From NCBI GenBank assembly GCA_013054445.1, contig JAAMPI010000500.1:1-34667 (forward strand): a DNA stretch of 34,667 bases. Direction: 5' to 3'. This stretch comes from Cudoniella acicularis (Eukaryota; Ascomycota; Leotiomycetes; Helotiales; Helotiaceae). Of this stretch, positions 10,192 through 22,731 are shown in pieces (position 1 is the stretch's first letter; every line of letters begins with the position of its first letter). The notes under the pieces are model-generated. The model was not told the DNA's origin and did no database searches. It worked only from the letters and a program-made list of their open reading frames with translations. The translations under genes and the position numbers were made by a program.

Positions 10192-13100
10192 TCAGTACGT
10201 TACCATGCTCTCCGCAAGCGCCAATTCCAACGCTTCTTCCTCGCTCATGTCCGGCATGTACGCCGTCGTGGGGTAATTCGACCGAGAAGAGGAAGGTGAG
10301 CCGGTTGGAAGAGTGCTAGCCACATAATGAACTCGTTCCCTTTCCCGCCGTGATTCAGCCTCAAGCCCAAGCCAGCTATCAGCTGTATGTCGAGGTTGCC
10401 GTCCGGGATGAGGAGGAATTTCGGGATGAGTTCGTGTTGCTAAGCTAAGTCTCGGGGGGGAAGGGCGTATCGGTGGTTCGATGGTTGAGCTTGAGTTTGA
10501 GGATATTGGAAAAGTATTATGGGATGAAGCTCTATCTGGGCTCAGTGGAGATATAGGTGGGCTTTTTGTTAAAGAGGACTTTTTGTAAGGCACGGGCGGT
10601 TTTGGACGGGCCTTTCTGGCAGGTGCTTCCGGCGTTCGAGAAGAACCTGTGCTCAGTCGTCCTGCTACACCATTATAATTGTTATCTCCGGACCACGGCC
10701 GCTGTGTTTCTTTGGGAGAAAAATGCGACGGCAAAGGGGTATCTGCACGAAGCGATTGTGAGATTTGCTCATCGGGCGCACTGCTTGAGCGGGCGTGAAG
10801 AAACTCTGGATCGCGCCTTCTTGACGGTGTCCCTTTCCCGGGTCTCGGTGCTGGATCTGAGATCAGAAGACTATCGGGTATTCGCTGAGCAGCAGCCCAA
10901 GCTTCATCGTCCTGACGGTCAATGTCGGCACTACGACTAGACTGTTTCAGGCGCATGGATGATCCTGAAATACGTTGTGTGCCTGTTCCCGACGAGTTTG
11001 TTTGAATACTAGAATAAGAGTGGTTTTTGGATTTAAACAGCCCGCTCAAGAAGCCGGCAGTCTCCGCTTGAGGTGATAGTGTCACAGTCGCTGTTGTGGG
11101 AAACATGTCGACAGATGTATCGGCCAATTCAGCTATACTGGCACTTTCCGGACTTTGACGCCCTCGGGCCCATGATGGCATGTGTTCACTCGAGGTATCT
11201 GTCAGATCTGCTTCATCTCCAGCTAAATCCACGTTAGAGTCGTTTATGGCTTCGACAAGCAAGAAGGACTTACTAGCAGCAAAATCTTTTTTAACTGGTC
11301 TGGAGGCACTTTTGCCTTTGCCCTGTGATGGAGTCTGGGAAGCTGTATAGAAGTCAGGCGGAATTTCTCGTGTTTATCTATCAGAGGCGCTCACCAAAAT
11401 TCCGTCCTTCTGTCATTAGATGCCGTGGGAAACCGCTAATGGGCAGGGCTTCATCGTCTTTTGATAGGCGCAAAGAGATAGTAGTTCTTGCAACTTTTGA
11501 AGATAGAGGAATCTGCACCATTTCCATACTAAATGTCAGGTCCCCTAACATAGCTGCAATAGTGTCAGCAGGTATTTCGATGGTCGCGCCGCCGCGATCT
11601 TGATGGTGCTCTGAAACGCGGAAATGTGGTGAAAAATAGTGAGTTTGAAGATCTTGGAACTGTCTTGCAAGACGCCTCAGCTCCGGCGATTCATCTGGGA
11701 AACGGCAAAGAATATAACCTAGGTAGATGATTAGCAAATTCAGCTCGAGGAGGAACTTGTATGTGGAATTACCTTGTACTGTATTCTCGTCTGTGTCGTT
11801 CGTGTCTTTCTCAAAATAGAAAGAGCTCGCGATCAATCGATGGGCCACATTTCTTAGTGTTGATGTCCAGTTTTTCGATTTGATGGCCACATTATTGTTG
11901 CGTATTAATGTCCAGTATTCTTCAACGTCATCGAACTGGAACTGCTTCTTCACCTTTGGATTCAATCGTATGTAGCGATGGTTGACGAAGCTGTTAGGCA
12001 GGCGAACTTCCTGAAGGAATTGATCCCAGGTGGTTTCCGCATCCGCGGTATTGTCGAACCTATTTAATGCCGTCTTGAACATTTTCGATTTAATCTTGGA
12101 TAGCTTGCCACCCCGAGATATCTTGGACTCCTCTTCGCGAGTCGTACCAATTGAAAGGATGATGTCAGGAGGCTGAGCTTGAACGTCGGGCCATAGGAGC
12201 TTCCGTTCTTCGTTGGCAATTTGAATCGGATTCTGGTAATAGAGCCCGCCGTCGATGTAATTAACACCAGTCCGGTCATTGCAAAACGGTTTGAAATACC
12301 CGGTTGCAGCAGTTGTGGCTCGACATCTAGAGAGAACTTTCAGTGTAGTCCCAAAAAACAGGAATCAGTAGACAAACACTTCGAATAATTTTAACTCAGC
12401 ATCGCCCTTTTCGGGTCTTTCAAAATGATATTCGGCCTTTTGTGGGTCTAGAGAGTGGTTAGTTGGTGCAATTTGTAAAACAGGTCGAGCCACCTGGATA
12501 CTGACTGGAGTCAACGTCTTGGGAAGGCCGATTGTAATTTGTCAAAATGACTGCTTTCTGTCCTGCTTCGGTTGTAGAAACCACGGCTACCTTCCTTCGA
12601 TAGCGGTCATTGTCGGAAGTGCCCCCAAATAGCTGTGCGTTGGTGAAGACGTCCGTCAGCCCTTCCACGAAAGGTCTCGTTTTATATTTCCCCTTATGTT
12701 TGAAGGTTGAAATTGCTTCCAAAATTGGAACTCCATTAAAATCTCTGGCAGCGAATGCTCTGAAGATGAGGTCTTCGAAATGTTTTGTGCATTGTGTGAG
12801 AGTCCAGTTCTCGACTCCAAGCCCAAGTGCAATGATACCACCGGTGCTACAAGTCATTAGGTCATGGTTGACATCAGACAAGATAGCAGGCATACCTTGT
12901 TCCGACAATCAGATCAAAAAATTTAGTAATTGGTATGCCGCCTAGGTGACGTTCAATTTCACGCAGAATTTGAAGTTGCACTATTGAACGCATTCCTCCC
13001 CTGGGGTTCGTTAGTTCAATCCAAGAACAATTAGCGAGAAATTTACCCGTCAAGAGTGAGGACACGCACTCCAGCCAGGTGAGGTTTCACCTGGATCTCC

Positions 13101-15341
13101 CAAAGTGGGTCCCACTTTTGTGACTCGTGGAGGGGACAGCAATCCATCACGAATGTGACAGGACTCTTCTTACGTGCGAAGGACCTCACACAGTTAGTAC
13201 AGAGAACATGTCCACAGGGAAGTGGATGTTGAGGCAGTTCTCTCAAGCAGGAAAAACAGGCTGAATGGTTCATATATGATGAGATATCCCCAAGATTGGA
13301 GTAGAATTCATTCATTATCCTCAGGTGGAGTTCGACTGCGGCTGCTTCTTCTCCTTTGGCAAACTCACCCCTCCTCATTCTCTCCATTCGTTCTCTTGTA
13401 GAATCCAAATATTCTCCGATTGCGGTATGCCACAAAGGAGCGTAGTTGCGTTCGTTGAAGGCTTCCAAAGTCTGGTAGTCGCCCGATGCCAATATGCGAC
13501 CTCTATCGTCCTGGTGTCCTTTGGCATGGCCTCGTTGGGTATTAACGCACCGACCTCGTGCGTTCTCAAAACTACATGGCCACCAGTCTTCACAGAACTC
13601 TTTTAAGGCTCTCGTGTAGCACTCTTCGTAGTGATAGATCAGTCGAGATGCGGTCCCTAATATTTTCAGTATTTCAAACCATACAGGTCCTCAGAACAAA
13701 ATTGTATAGCATACCTTTCAGTTTGTGCCGCACAAAGTCCAACATTATACATGAGGCCACCATGTGTCCGAGGTGCTTAAATATCTCTGGCCCAGTAGCA
13801 TTTTTCATCAGTGGATCATTCTTAATAGCCAATGCAAGTCGGAGGATGTTGCCTCCAAAGTCTTTTGGAATCGGATTCAAGTTCCAGGATAGTTCCACGA
13901 AATCGAAAGGTGCGTCCAAGCGCTTCGAAAAGTGATCAAAGCCCATGGACAACGCTGCTTGAAACTCTTCAGAATTAAATGTCACCCGCAGACGTTTCCT
14001 ATTCTCCCGTGCATCGGTGCATTTGCTTTGTATCTGAGCATTGAGCTCTTGAACTTGTTGATCGACTAGGGCGTAGCGTCCCTTTTGGGGCATTCTAACG
14101 ACGTCGATCGTGGAATAATAGCACAAGAGGAGGTCCTTCGTGTTATTCACAGGAGTGCCACGCTCTTGCCAATATTTTGCGTGGATCCTAACATCATCGT
14201 TATCCCAGACGGCATTAGAATAAGTATTAAAGAGGCTGTCGGTAGCTGATGAAGTGGACCAGCCGCTTGGGTCAGTACTAGGATCCGTAAAATTCAGCAC
14301 AATAATAGCATGTGGCATGGCAGATTGGTTGACAGAGCCCTCTATTGAAGCAGCTGCCCATTGCAGCATTGGGACGAGTGCAGCAGACTCAAATGTCCTA
14401 AAAGATTATTAGTAGTGTAAAATGGAGTTTTGCATGTTTCTGCACAAACCTGCCGTTCCGCAAAACAAACACAACGATGTCGGAAAATGCGTAGAGAAGT
14501 CGAGGATAGAGGTTTTTGACTGCAAATTCTCTTTTGCATTTCTCGGGGTTGTTTGCCCAGACCATCTCCCGCTTCACCGACTTTGGAAATTTTCGAATCT
14601 TCTTGGGTAGTTGCTGTCGTCTGGTATTATCTTTGCTTGTAGCACCTATTGGAATCCTTTCCCCGCCATCCATGCCCTCACAATCAGCGTATAGTACCGG
14701 ATGTTGAGAGGTGTATGTGGAAGGATCGGCGTAGAGGTGCACGTCACCAGAAGTCGGAGCGTGGTCGTTGATCGAACCCGCTACTGGCGTAGGAAACCCA
14801 TCACTGTTCCGCATTCTCACGTTCCTCTGATACTCAACCAAAGTCTTGACAAGTGTGCTCTTGCCAGCACCTATAGCATCGTCAGCGGGATACGGTATGA
14901 TTGTGATTGAAATGTCTTCAAACCTGTTTGACCAACGAAAGATACCAATTGTGGCCATCGCTCGGCGTACTCGCCAGTAGAGCTCTCCTGCATGATTTTC
15001 GCATATCGCCCGTAGTCCTGCAGGACGGGTAGATCCGTTACATTGCGAACAACTCCAAACCAAATGGTGTCGGCATCTGTTTCGTGCAGTTTTCGTTGTT
15101 CTGCAGGGTCACTTGGCGGGGTGAATATGTGCCTCAACAGGTCAGCGACCTCCCTATTGAGTTTCTCGTGTGGAACGCCATTGCTATTTGTTCTTCCTGG
15201 TGCATGGACCTTGGTGTTGGACCAACAGTCCTCACAGTATCCTAATCCACAGTCGGCACAAAAGAATTTCGTAAACTGGGTCTTATCGCAATTCTCACAA
15301 GCCTCGCCGCTGTCGCTGGAAGGCGGGGTCAAGGTATCCAT
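10192..15341 (-). CDS. B-box-like / P-loop GTPase / RING / patatin phospholipase / UIM fusion protein
   Basis: Ten exons: 15341-14924, 14870-14450, 14397-13715, 13656-13047, 13000-12896, 12846-12494, 12447-12396, 12326-11773, 11718-11395, 11342-10192. Introns are 46-69 nt, phases agree throughout, and the protein has 1556 residues. Parts in order: Cys/His zinc finger at 15-46 (C15, C18, C28, C31, C36, C39, H46; B-box-like); P-loop GQTGAGKS at 137-144 with a DCEG (G3-like) motif at 202-205, so dynamin/GBP- or AIG1-like, with no clear G4; RING finger at 641-684 (CFSC, CGH, CTNC, CPLH); patatin domain with oxyanion loop DGGGMR 710-715, nucleophile Ser746 in GTSTG, and DGG at 906-908 (Asp906), so the lipase dyad is complete; a disordered Ser/Pro-rich tail; and EEEALELALAES at 1541-1552, a good ubiquitin-interacting motif. 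Predicted cytosolic lipid acyl hydrolase with GTP-binding and ubiquitin-ligase-like parts. The biological role is unknown. Confidence 0.88.
11719..11772 (-). other. 54-nt in-frame intron (optional) in the patatin fusion gene
   Basis: GTAATT...GCTAATC...CTAG. It is canonical and of normal size, but its length is a multiple of three and it has no stop. Retention would insert GNSTYKFLLELNLLIIYL between Q and GYILC, a hydrophobic 18-residue segment just after the patatin domain. I model it as spliced. Confidence 0.6.
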
Positions 15342-15357
15342 GGAACACTACGCCGCC

Positions 15358-16459
15358 CACGTGAGTGTGGAACTTTGTCGATTGAGATCACACTTTCGTC
15401 GCTCTTCTGTAGAACGGAGCTTGAGCTTCGAGAATGGTGGCTCGGCTGGGATAAAGGTAGAAGGAGATGGGAAAGAAGAACGAGGCTCTAGCTCCAGCTC
15501 GCGTTGGATGTAGGTTCATGCTGCTGTCGAAATCGGCGAGCCGACATCCTTCGGGGCGTCTGTTTCTGGCCATGACGGGCCTGCTGCAGGACATTGGCTT
15601 GTTGCTTCAGCCCTCTCCAGTAGTTAGTAATCCAAATCCAATCAGGCAGCCTATCACCCATTTTGGATATGCAGACTCTTCTCCTCGGCTTCACGACACG
15701 ATTCCCCTCAATCCGCAGGTGTCTTGCAAGATCTTACTACTGCAAGGCAAGAAATGAAGGTTTCGTGATGACCAGTCACGACTATCTCATGGGGAGTTGC
15801 GGCAAGCTTAGCATCTTCTTCGCTTTCGCTTTGTTGTACAATGGATAGACTGATGAATGCACCGTTCGAGGCTTAGAAAGCCACGACACTGCACAAGAAC
15901 AAAAAGCAACACTAAACAGTCCAAACTGGGCCGCCGTACTTCCCGGCCGATGTTCGAGACATTTGTGTGGAGTTACAAACCTTTTAAAACATAAGAAACT
16001 TTTTGAGATGGAACTCGGAGCCCTCTTAACGTAAGTATGTCAGAAGATGTAGTCGCATGTCGTTGATGACGATTCGAAGGGGCAACCCATGTCTGTTGGT
16101 ATCAGTCACGTGATGTCGCTTCGTCACATGTTTTATTGGATTTGGTCGACTCCAGCTGGTCGGATGAGTGGTATCATCAATACAAGCAATAGCAACACAG
16201 GGATCGTCCGGAGGGCTCAATTGGGGTAAATCAAGTATATTATCAACTGTACAGAATCAAAGATCAGGTCGTCGGGCCACATCTCTAGACTACAAGTGAG
16301 ACGTGCCCTAAAGCACGTGCTGGGTGCTATAGTAGCCTCAGGCTGCCAGGCACACACTTCAACATAGTGCGCCGTTAAGGTACAGTCACGTGTAAACATT
16401 TACCCGCCGATGTCCTGCGATGTGAGTAAATCCTTAGGCAGCAATCTACATTTCACGTG
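15358..16459. promoter_or_regulatory. CACGTG boxes upstream of the patatin fusion gene
   Basis: CACGTG at 15358-15363 lies 17 bp upstream of the fusion gene's ATG. Four more lie at 16107-16112, 16314-16319, 16387-16392 and 16454-16459. The sequences are visible; a role in bHLH-type control is inference. Confidence 0.35.
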
Positions 16460-16600
16460 CGTTACCTGAGAGTAGGGGAAGTGATCTAATGCAAGGGTCT
16501 AGAACACCGCTAGCTGTAATGGTGCTAGCGCATAAATAATGTGGGGCTAACATAAAATCAGTAAGTGTTCCGACTGACACCGATTTCGACTTTTACTATA

Positions 16601-16865
16601 ATGGAATCATCGACTTTCTCCGGTCTAGGTGTAATATTTCTTGGTGACCTGTGGCGAGAACACGACGTCTAAGGTACTGACATTAGAAAGCACATATCTC
16701 CTTTGTTCCAAGTATCCATCATCATCGAGCCGCAAGAGGCGAGGCTGGCGAGCGCCCAAGGTCTTCGATCATCTGATCCCTTTCCTCCAGGCAGCGAACA
16801 GTATCGAGAGGCTCGACGAATCGTTGGAGACTTTGTTCGGGTGGCGAGGCCATGCTGACGGATAA
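16601..16865 (+). CDS. Possible small uncharacterised gene or gene remnant
   Basis: An ATG at 16601 opens MESSTFSGLG and reads to a stop after 23 residues. An overlapping frame then stays open to 16865, ending in an amphipathic stretch (LQAANSIERLDESLETLFGW). A spliced join is possible but I could not fix a convincing donor and acceptor pair. It resembles no family I know. It may be the 5' end of a lost gene. Confidence 0.2.
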
Positions 16866-19800
16866 TGGCATATGCCGTGGAATGGTTCGAACTCTGGCTT
16901 GGTATTTGTAAATCGGTTATTGAAAATATTTCTGAGGTTTTGAAGAGTCAGAAATGTTAGGAGAATATCTGTCTGGTTTTAAGAAAGAATGAGCTGTGTG
17001 CCGAGCCGAAAGAGGCGAAACGGACAAGGTAGAAGTCGATCACGTGGCGATTTCTTCACTGAGTATTTGCAGTGATGACCTGCCTTGCAGATATAGCGGA
17101 GAGTTGGCATCCGAAAAATGGGAAGGCCAAGAGCTGAAGCAAGAAATGGTCCTTGTGTGTCACTAAGACCCACAAATTATGCAAAAGATTCAAATATCAC
17201 ATGATGTTGGCTCAGAAAGGCCTCTAGTCAAATTTACTTGACTTTCACTGGCTCATTTTGGCTATCGTATCCAAATACGCAAAGCGCAAGTATAATTGTT
17301 TGAAATGTTGATTAAACTAGAACTCGCAAGGATGAATCGTTGAGATAATAAAGCTCGAGCAGCCTCGTCCACACTTGGACAACCTCGCAGCAATTGGATA
17401 CGGTGCAATTGAAAGCGTTCTTATATAAATTCAAGATACATGTGAAAGTGTGGTCAAGATCAAAATACCAAGGAATACGAAGAAATGAAGCGCTTTTTAT
17501 GATTGATAGGAGCTTGAGATGCCACATCACACAACGGATGGTAAATGAACAGTCCAATGAACAAGAAATGATAAGATTATTCTAGGAAGATCCATCATCA
17601 GGATACCCTAAATATGTCCCAGCACATGCTCACAGTTCCCGCATCTAGTACGGTGCTTCAATTCGGTGAAACCCGGCAAAGGTGGCAATTAACTTACGAT
17701 GAGCAACAAGATATGCATAAATTTGAAAAGGGAATAGCAGAAGGTTTTCAGCTCAGCTCTCCAATCGATTGATCGAATGAAGATCAATGTACGACGACCG
17801 TTGCCCAGATAACAGTTGCCGAGGAAGAAGCAAAACAACGATGATATAAAAAGGGAGACGATAAGGCCTCGTGTATCAAGTATTTAATTGGAGAATATTA
17901 AGGTGCCCCGGTCTAGAAGCCTCTAGGTGGCCTAGAAACGTAGAGAGTAAGTATCCTAAACTTGTTTTGCGGATTTAAATCTGCTCTTGACTGGAGAGGG
18001 ATGCAGAAAAGCGGAAGGCTGCCTGCAGTGCCCCACAACTTTAAAAGAAACCATTGATCGTTGTGGGCTGACGTGCGGATGGAGATTCTGGGGATCTGTA
18101 TGGCGAGCGTCTCACAACTGTGAGAGCTTTCCCCTATTGGAGGATGATGCGCAGTTTATAATCATCTCATGTGGATTCTGATATGATATCAGACAGCAGA
18201 CCATTTTTGAGGCGTTTATAGGGCTATGCGTGGATTCTTGACCCCAGGTCGCAAAGGCCATCTGAGGATTTCCCTTATGCACTTCCTAAGGCGACGCACG
18301 TGCTTACATGAGGTGGGCTTGGTAGAGAGGCCGCCAAACTTAGGCAGAGACCAGATTTACAGGGCCCAAAAATGTGTGAAAAACGGATATTTTTCTTCAA
18401 GACCCTTCATGTTCCGATCCTTGGCTTGACATATGGCTGTGCCTCGTTCCCTTGGAACGATGAAGGAGATCTCGGCGTCAAGGCTATTTAGCCTCAAATA
18501 CTTTGTAAAGGGTGGTTGTGTCACGGCCTAGACCGCTGTTTGCTGAGCTTCGCTGCTGATCTTGATAAGGAGAACAAAAGTTGTGCCGGATGCAGGGCTA
18601 AGTGAAGATTATGCACGTTGATAACCCGCGAAAACTGCTGAAATGCTCGAAGCCAGTCGATGTGCGGGGATGAGATATTTTCTGCCCGAGCGACAGGGCG
18701 GTGTGAAGGAGAAATCAAGAAATTAATTGGAAAAAGGCTGCGAGATGTCATCGCATATGCAGAAGCAACGCCGTGCATGCCACCCTGAGTTGGGCCCAGC
18801 GAAGCTGCCGTAGCAGCCATCCACCTCAAATTGATGTTTGGGTGCGGAGTGTCAGGCTGCGAGATCTCGGAGCATCATTCCATCATTTCCGGAACATTGC
18901 GATGGAACAATGGTAACTCATGGCAGATGACAAGAAGAAGATCGATCTGAGCGTCTGTTCCAGGATTCTGTTACGTGCATCTGAGCTGAAAATGCTACGA
19001 GTCAGAGGATCAGTTTGATGCCTGAGCGTAAAAGAGCGATCAGCAACAGAACAGACAGAGTAGGCTGCGTGTAGATGCTTTTTTGGGGTAGGTCTTACCG
19101 GTAAAAGGTCCGTAAGACTACTGACCGACTTTCAACGGTTACTAAACAGGTGTCGCATGAGTCGGTTGTTTTCACGAATCATGGCATTTCCCCTCCCCCC
19201 AAAATAATAAAATACGGGACTTTTCGAAGGCTGTCAGGGTAAGCCATCGCTTCTTTGGGATGCCCGCTTACCCATTTGAACATCAACATACAAGGATTAA
19301 AAATGTGACTAAAGGTCCCAGCTCAGATCACGAACAGTGAGATCCTATTGGAGCGAGGCATCAGGGCAGGATTCTAGGGCTAGAACGGCCTGCAAGTTGC
19401 TTTACCGGAACTTGGCCGAAGTGGAGATAGTTTCGGAGCTTGGGCATCAACTTATCACTCAAATTTAGGTGTGGTTGACGTCGAGATGAAAAGACTGCAA
19501 TCGCAAGCTGACCGCGTCAAACACCAAGGAAATATACTAAAGTAATTTGATGTCATTGCAGCGCAGACAGCCCTAGCCTTGTGGTGATTTCATCCCTTCC
19601 GTGACTATCCAAAAACTTGAGACGAAACACTTTGATAGCCTTTGGAGCCCTTTGCCCCTTGAAGTAAAGTGCGGCTTGCAGCAGAGACTATTTCACATCG
19701 TCTTTGTCCCCGCCCTTGCGCGGCTGCCAATCAGACGCCAGTAGCCGACTCCCTTGTTGCGCCACTATTCTGTGACGACGAGATGGAGCTTCTTTGAGCT

Positions 19801-20550
19801 GGCCTGGAGAAAGCAGTGTTTTTTTCTTTGCGCAGGTTATCTCACCCGCCTCCCTCTCTGCTGCAAAAGGACTGTAAAAACAACAGTTGTTCCTCGTCAG
19901 GCATTATCCCGAATCTCAGAAACCGTCTCCAGTGGGATCCTGCTCCAATAATGACGCTGTGTTGGTGATTGCCCCTTAAATTCGCGTGGCGCTCTCCCTT
20001 CGGGGAGCTCCAGAGCTTTCCGAAATCTAAAAAACTGGCCTCCCCTAAAAAGAAAGCAGATCTTTGCCTCGGGCGACTCGTTACTAAAGTCAAAATCCAA
20101 GCTCGTTGTCGTCCACTTGAAACGACCCTCGGACTGGCTCCTCATTTTCAGCTTCCTCCTTCAACTCTCATCCCATACCACACATCAAAACTCCCACTCC
20201 CAGATTTTCTATCGTCGTGCAGGCAACGACAGCGTCCTTTTTTCGCAGCAACAAAAAGCATCCGGTCAAATTCCCGCGCGCATCACGCTCGCACAGCATT
20301 GCATTCCAGCTTCCTGAAATAGTAGCGTCGCTTTACCGCCTCCAACGCCTGTGGCCTGCGTTTGCGACACTGCATGTTAGTGACCCTGGAATTCTGGGGA
20401 CCCTAGCTGTACCAATAAGCAGTTGCTTCAGCAATTAACCCGTCGCTACGCAAGGAACGCAGCAACCTGGACGGGACTTCCATCGCAAACATTCCTCTCC
20501 AACACACGACCATCGCAAAGCTCATCCAAACATCGCCAAAAACCTCATCC

Positions 20551-21782
20551 ATGGGTGCCGAACAGAAAATCGCCGTTATGCCTTACAACACTCGTCGGAA
20601 GTCGTTGTCATTGCCATCGCTGGGCATACATCTTCCCGTTACGCACGCTTCACGAGCGGCCGCCCGACTTTCACCGCCTTCGGCCGGCCCAAACTCTGAG
20701 AATCCTCCGACCAAAAAAATAAAGCGGTCGCATGAGGATTCGCCGTCTATGTCGCCTCCGCCAAAACGAGCGCCAATAAAGTACGAAAACACTCCACCAC
20801 CGTCGCCGGAAGCTGAAACGCATGAGTTGGATGAAGATCTGAAGCCAAAGGAGATTGACCTGGAAGGAATCAACGACGAAATAGTGGAAGGGGTTATAAT
20901 ACAGCTACAAAAAACCGGCAATCGACCTCACTTAGTGAAGGAGCTAGCTGCGATACTGTCGCAGAACGTCAGAATCGTGGAACAGTAAGTAATACCTTTC
21001 TCTACTTTTGTGCGACGCTCACTGGTTATAGATCAGCAAACCCATCTGCAATTATCTCATCGCGACTATCGACGTACCTAAAGCGACCATGGACTGCTCT
21101 TGCGCCTTGTCCTGTTGCGAAAGAATTAGAGACCGTACATCCCCGAAGAACCTATTTCTACCTCACAACATACCAACATCAACCGATTCCTGATCCCACG
21201 ACTATCCAATTTCCGCAGCGAACCATAATATCTCCATCCGTGTCGAGCACAGCATCAAGATCAGACGAGGCCGATGCTGAACGAAGAAGAGAGTTGTCGC
21301 CCTCCCCAGAAGTTGACTTATCTTCACCTGAATTCGATGGCGATGAAACAATATCGCCGCCAACGCCCTCTGGATCTTTCCCGGGGCGCTTAGAACCAAT
21401 TGTCCGAAACAGTCGTGCATCATCTCCACCTCTAGAAAAGGATGAAAAGGAGTTCACCCAAACCGCCCGAGGGATGCAAAGACGGAAGCTCAGTGGAGAT
21501 GTACACATGACGGGTGTGCCATCTGACATTGAGTATCATCATATGAAGAGCTTGGATTCGGATCCACTATTCGGAGAAGGAAGGAGTTTGACTGTGTCGC
21601 AAAATACCGTTTTTATCAGCAGTCCAGCCATGAAACCCAGTCTCTCCTTAAACACATTGAAACGAGGTTTCGAGGATTCAAGCGATCCCTGGGCACGTGT
21701 CGACGGTGCAGTGGAATGGGATCTGCGAAGTCCTGAACACATCGAACTAGACGAGTTAGATGGGATGCTCGACGATTTTTGA
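20551..21782 (+). CDS. GDS1: Gds1-like winged-helix nuclear protein
   Basis: Exons 20551-20984 and 21032-21782, with a 47-nt GTAAGT...TATAG intron, give 394 residues. The N-terminus (PYNTRRKSLSLPSLGIHLP) is basic and followed by a KKIKR nuclear-localisation-like patch and Pro/Ser-rich sequence. Residues about 107-190 form the conserved part: an INDEIVEGVI helix, then LVKELAAILS, SRLSTYLKRPW and RRTYFYL. This resembles the winged-helix domain of yeast Gds1, which is linked to growth on non-fermentable carbon; that assignment is from memory of the family and is moderate. The rest is acidic and Ser-rich and ends in ELDELDGMLDDF. A second in-frame ATG at 20578 (MPYNTRRK) is a plausible true start because conservation seems to begin there. 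The intron cuts inside the winged helix, so splicing is needed for function. Confidence 0.7.
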
Positions 21783-22731
21783 AATCGAGTCAGTTCGGTA
21801 TATCGGTTTTGCTTTAGCTTTTTGATTTTTTTCGCGCATCTCCCAGAGGATCTTGGCTGATTAAAGTGAGCTATCATCTATGAATCTTGCATGCTGTCTT
21901 AGTTTCTCTATCATGGAGGTTGTTTCTATTAGTGTGTACGATCTAGAAGGAAGATAAAAATGGAGACAGGCAAAATAAAAGTCAGCGAACAGATGAGATG
22001 GATGGTTCTTTTAGCAATGCCACATGTAGGCTTGCAGGCGTTTAGGGAGCGATGGATATCTTGTATATATACTATTTGCAGCATTGCTACTCGCTTCTGC
22101 TCTTGCGCATAGGCGCATGATGGGAAGATTCAAGAAATGAAGAAAAAATCTCCACCTACAACTGCTGTCAAATAAATCGATTTGTGCTGCATTAAGAATG
22201 CAACTAAAGTGAGGAGCAAGCTGGCGTCTATGCTTTTAGTTAAACGTATGCTTTGACTTGGGATTTCGAACGAGACTCCAGTTTAGCAGCGGGCGAGAAG
22301 AAATGAAGAGCGGGGAGAATGTCGCGATATCCTGCGTAGCACCAACTATGTCACAGACGCTCCATGAATAAGCATTTCATACCCATCGAAGTGCTAAGGG
22401 AAGGTGGATTCGAAGTAGCAAAGATGTTAAACATTTAGCTTGTGGACGCAAAAATAAAAATACTGGCTGATCTTCAAGTCAGCCTCGTCTTTGAGCCTTG
22501 CATAAACGCGCTAGCCCAACGTCACCCGAACACATCCTAAAGTTCAGTTGAATGTCAACGACAAAAGCAAATTCCTCAAAAAATCACAAAAGAGCCTTTC
22601 CCTTCAACTCTCCTTTGGAATTCAATTACTAAGGACCGCAGATTTTTTGATGTCAATCAATTGAGGTCTCTCAATTGCTGCAAAGCTCGCAATTGCGCCT
22701 AGCTCGGCCGACAATTCATTACTTCACCAAC
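21783..22731. other. Intergenic, no gene seen
   Basis: Between the tandem Gds1-like and Oms1-like genes. No ORF with motifs; it should hold the 3' UTR of the first and the promoter of the second. Confidence 0.5.

Larger units (their letters stand above)
15342..20550. other. Long stretch without a convincing gene
   Basis: About 5.2 kb between the divergent fusion gene (-) and Gds1-like gene (+). ORFs are short and lack motifs. A possible small gene at about 16601-16865 is listed separately. From about 19700 to 20550 the plus strand is pyrimidine-rich, typical of a fungal promoter and 5' UTR for the Gds1-like gene. A palindrome TTACCGGTAA (19095-19104) lies inside a longer imperfect hairpin. 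No tRNA or transposon protein was seen. Confidence 0.4.

Noticed and set aside
16870..16900. tRNA T-loop-like GGTTCGAA sequences (also near 25305)
   Set aside because: No flanking acceptor stem or D/anticodon arms could be built.
18521..18829. 102-codon minus-strand ORF
   Set aside because: No recognisable features and no supporting splice or neighbour evidence.
19754..20438. Overlapping short plus-strand ORFs before the Gds1-like gene
   Set aside because: A pyrimidine-rich leader explains the open frames; there are no motifs.
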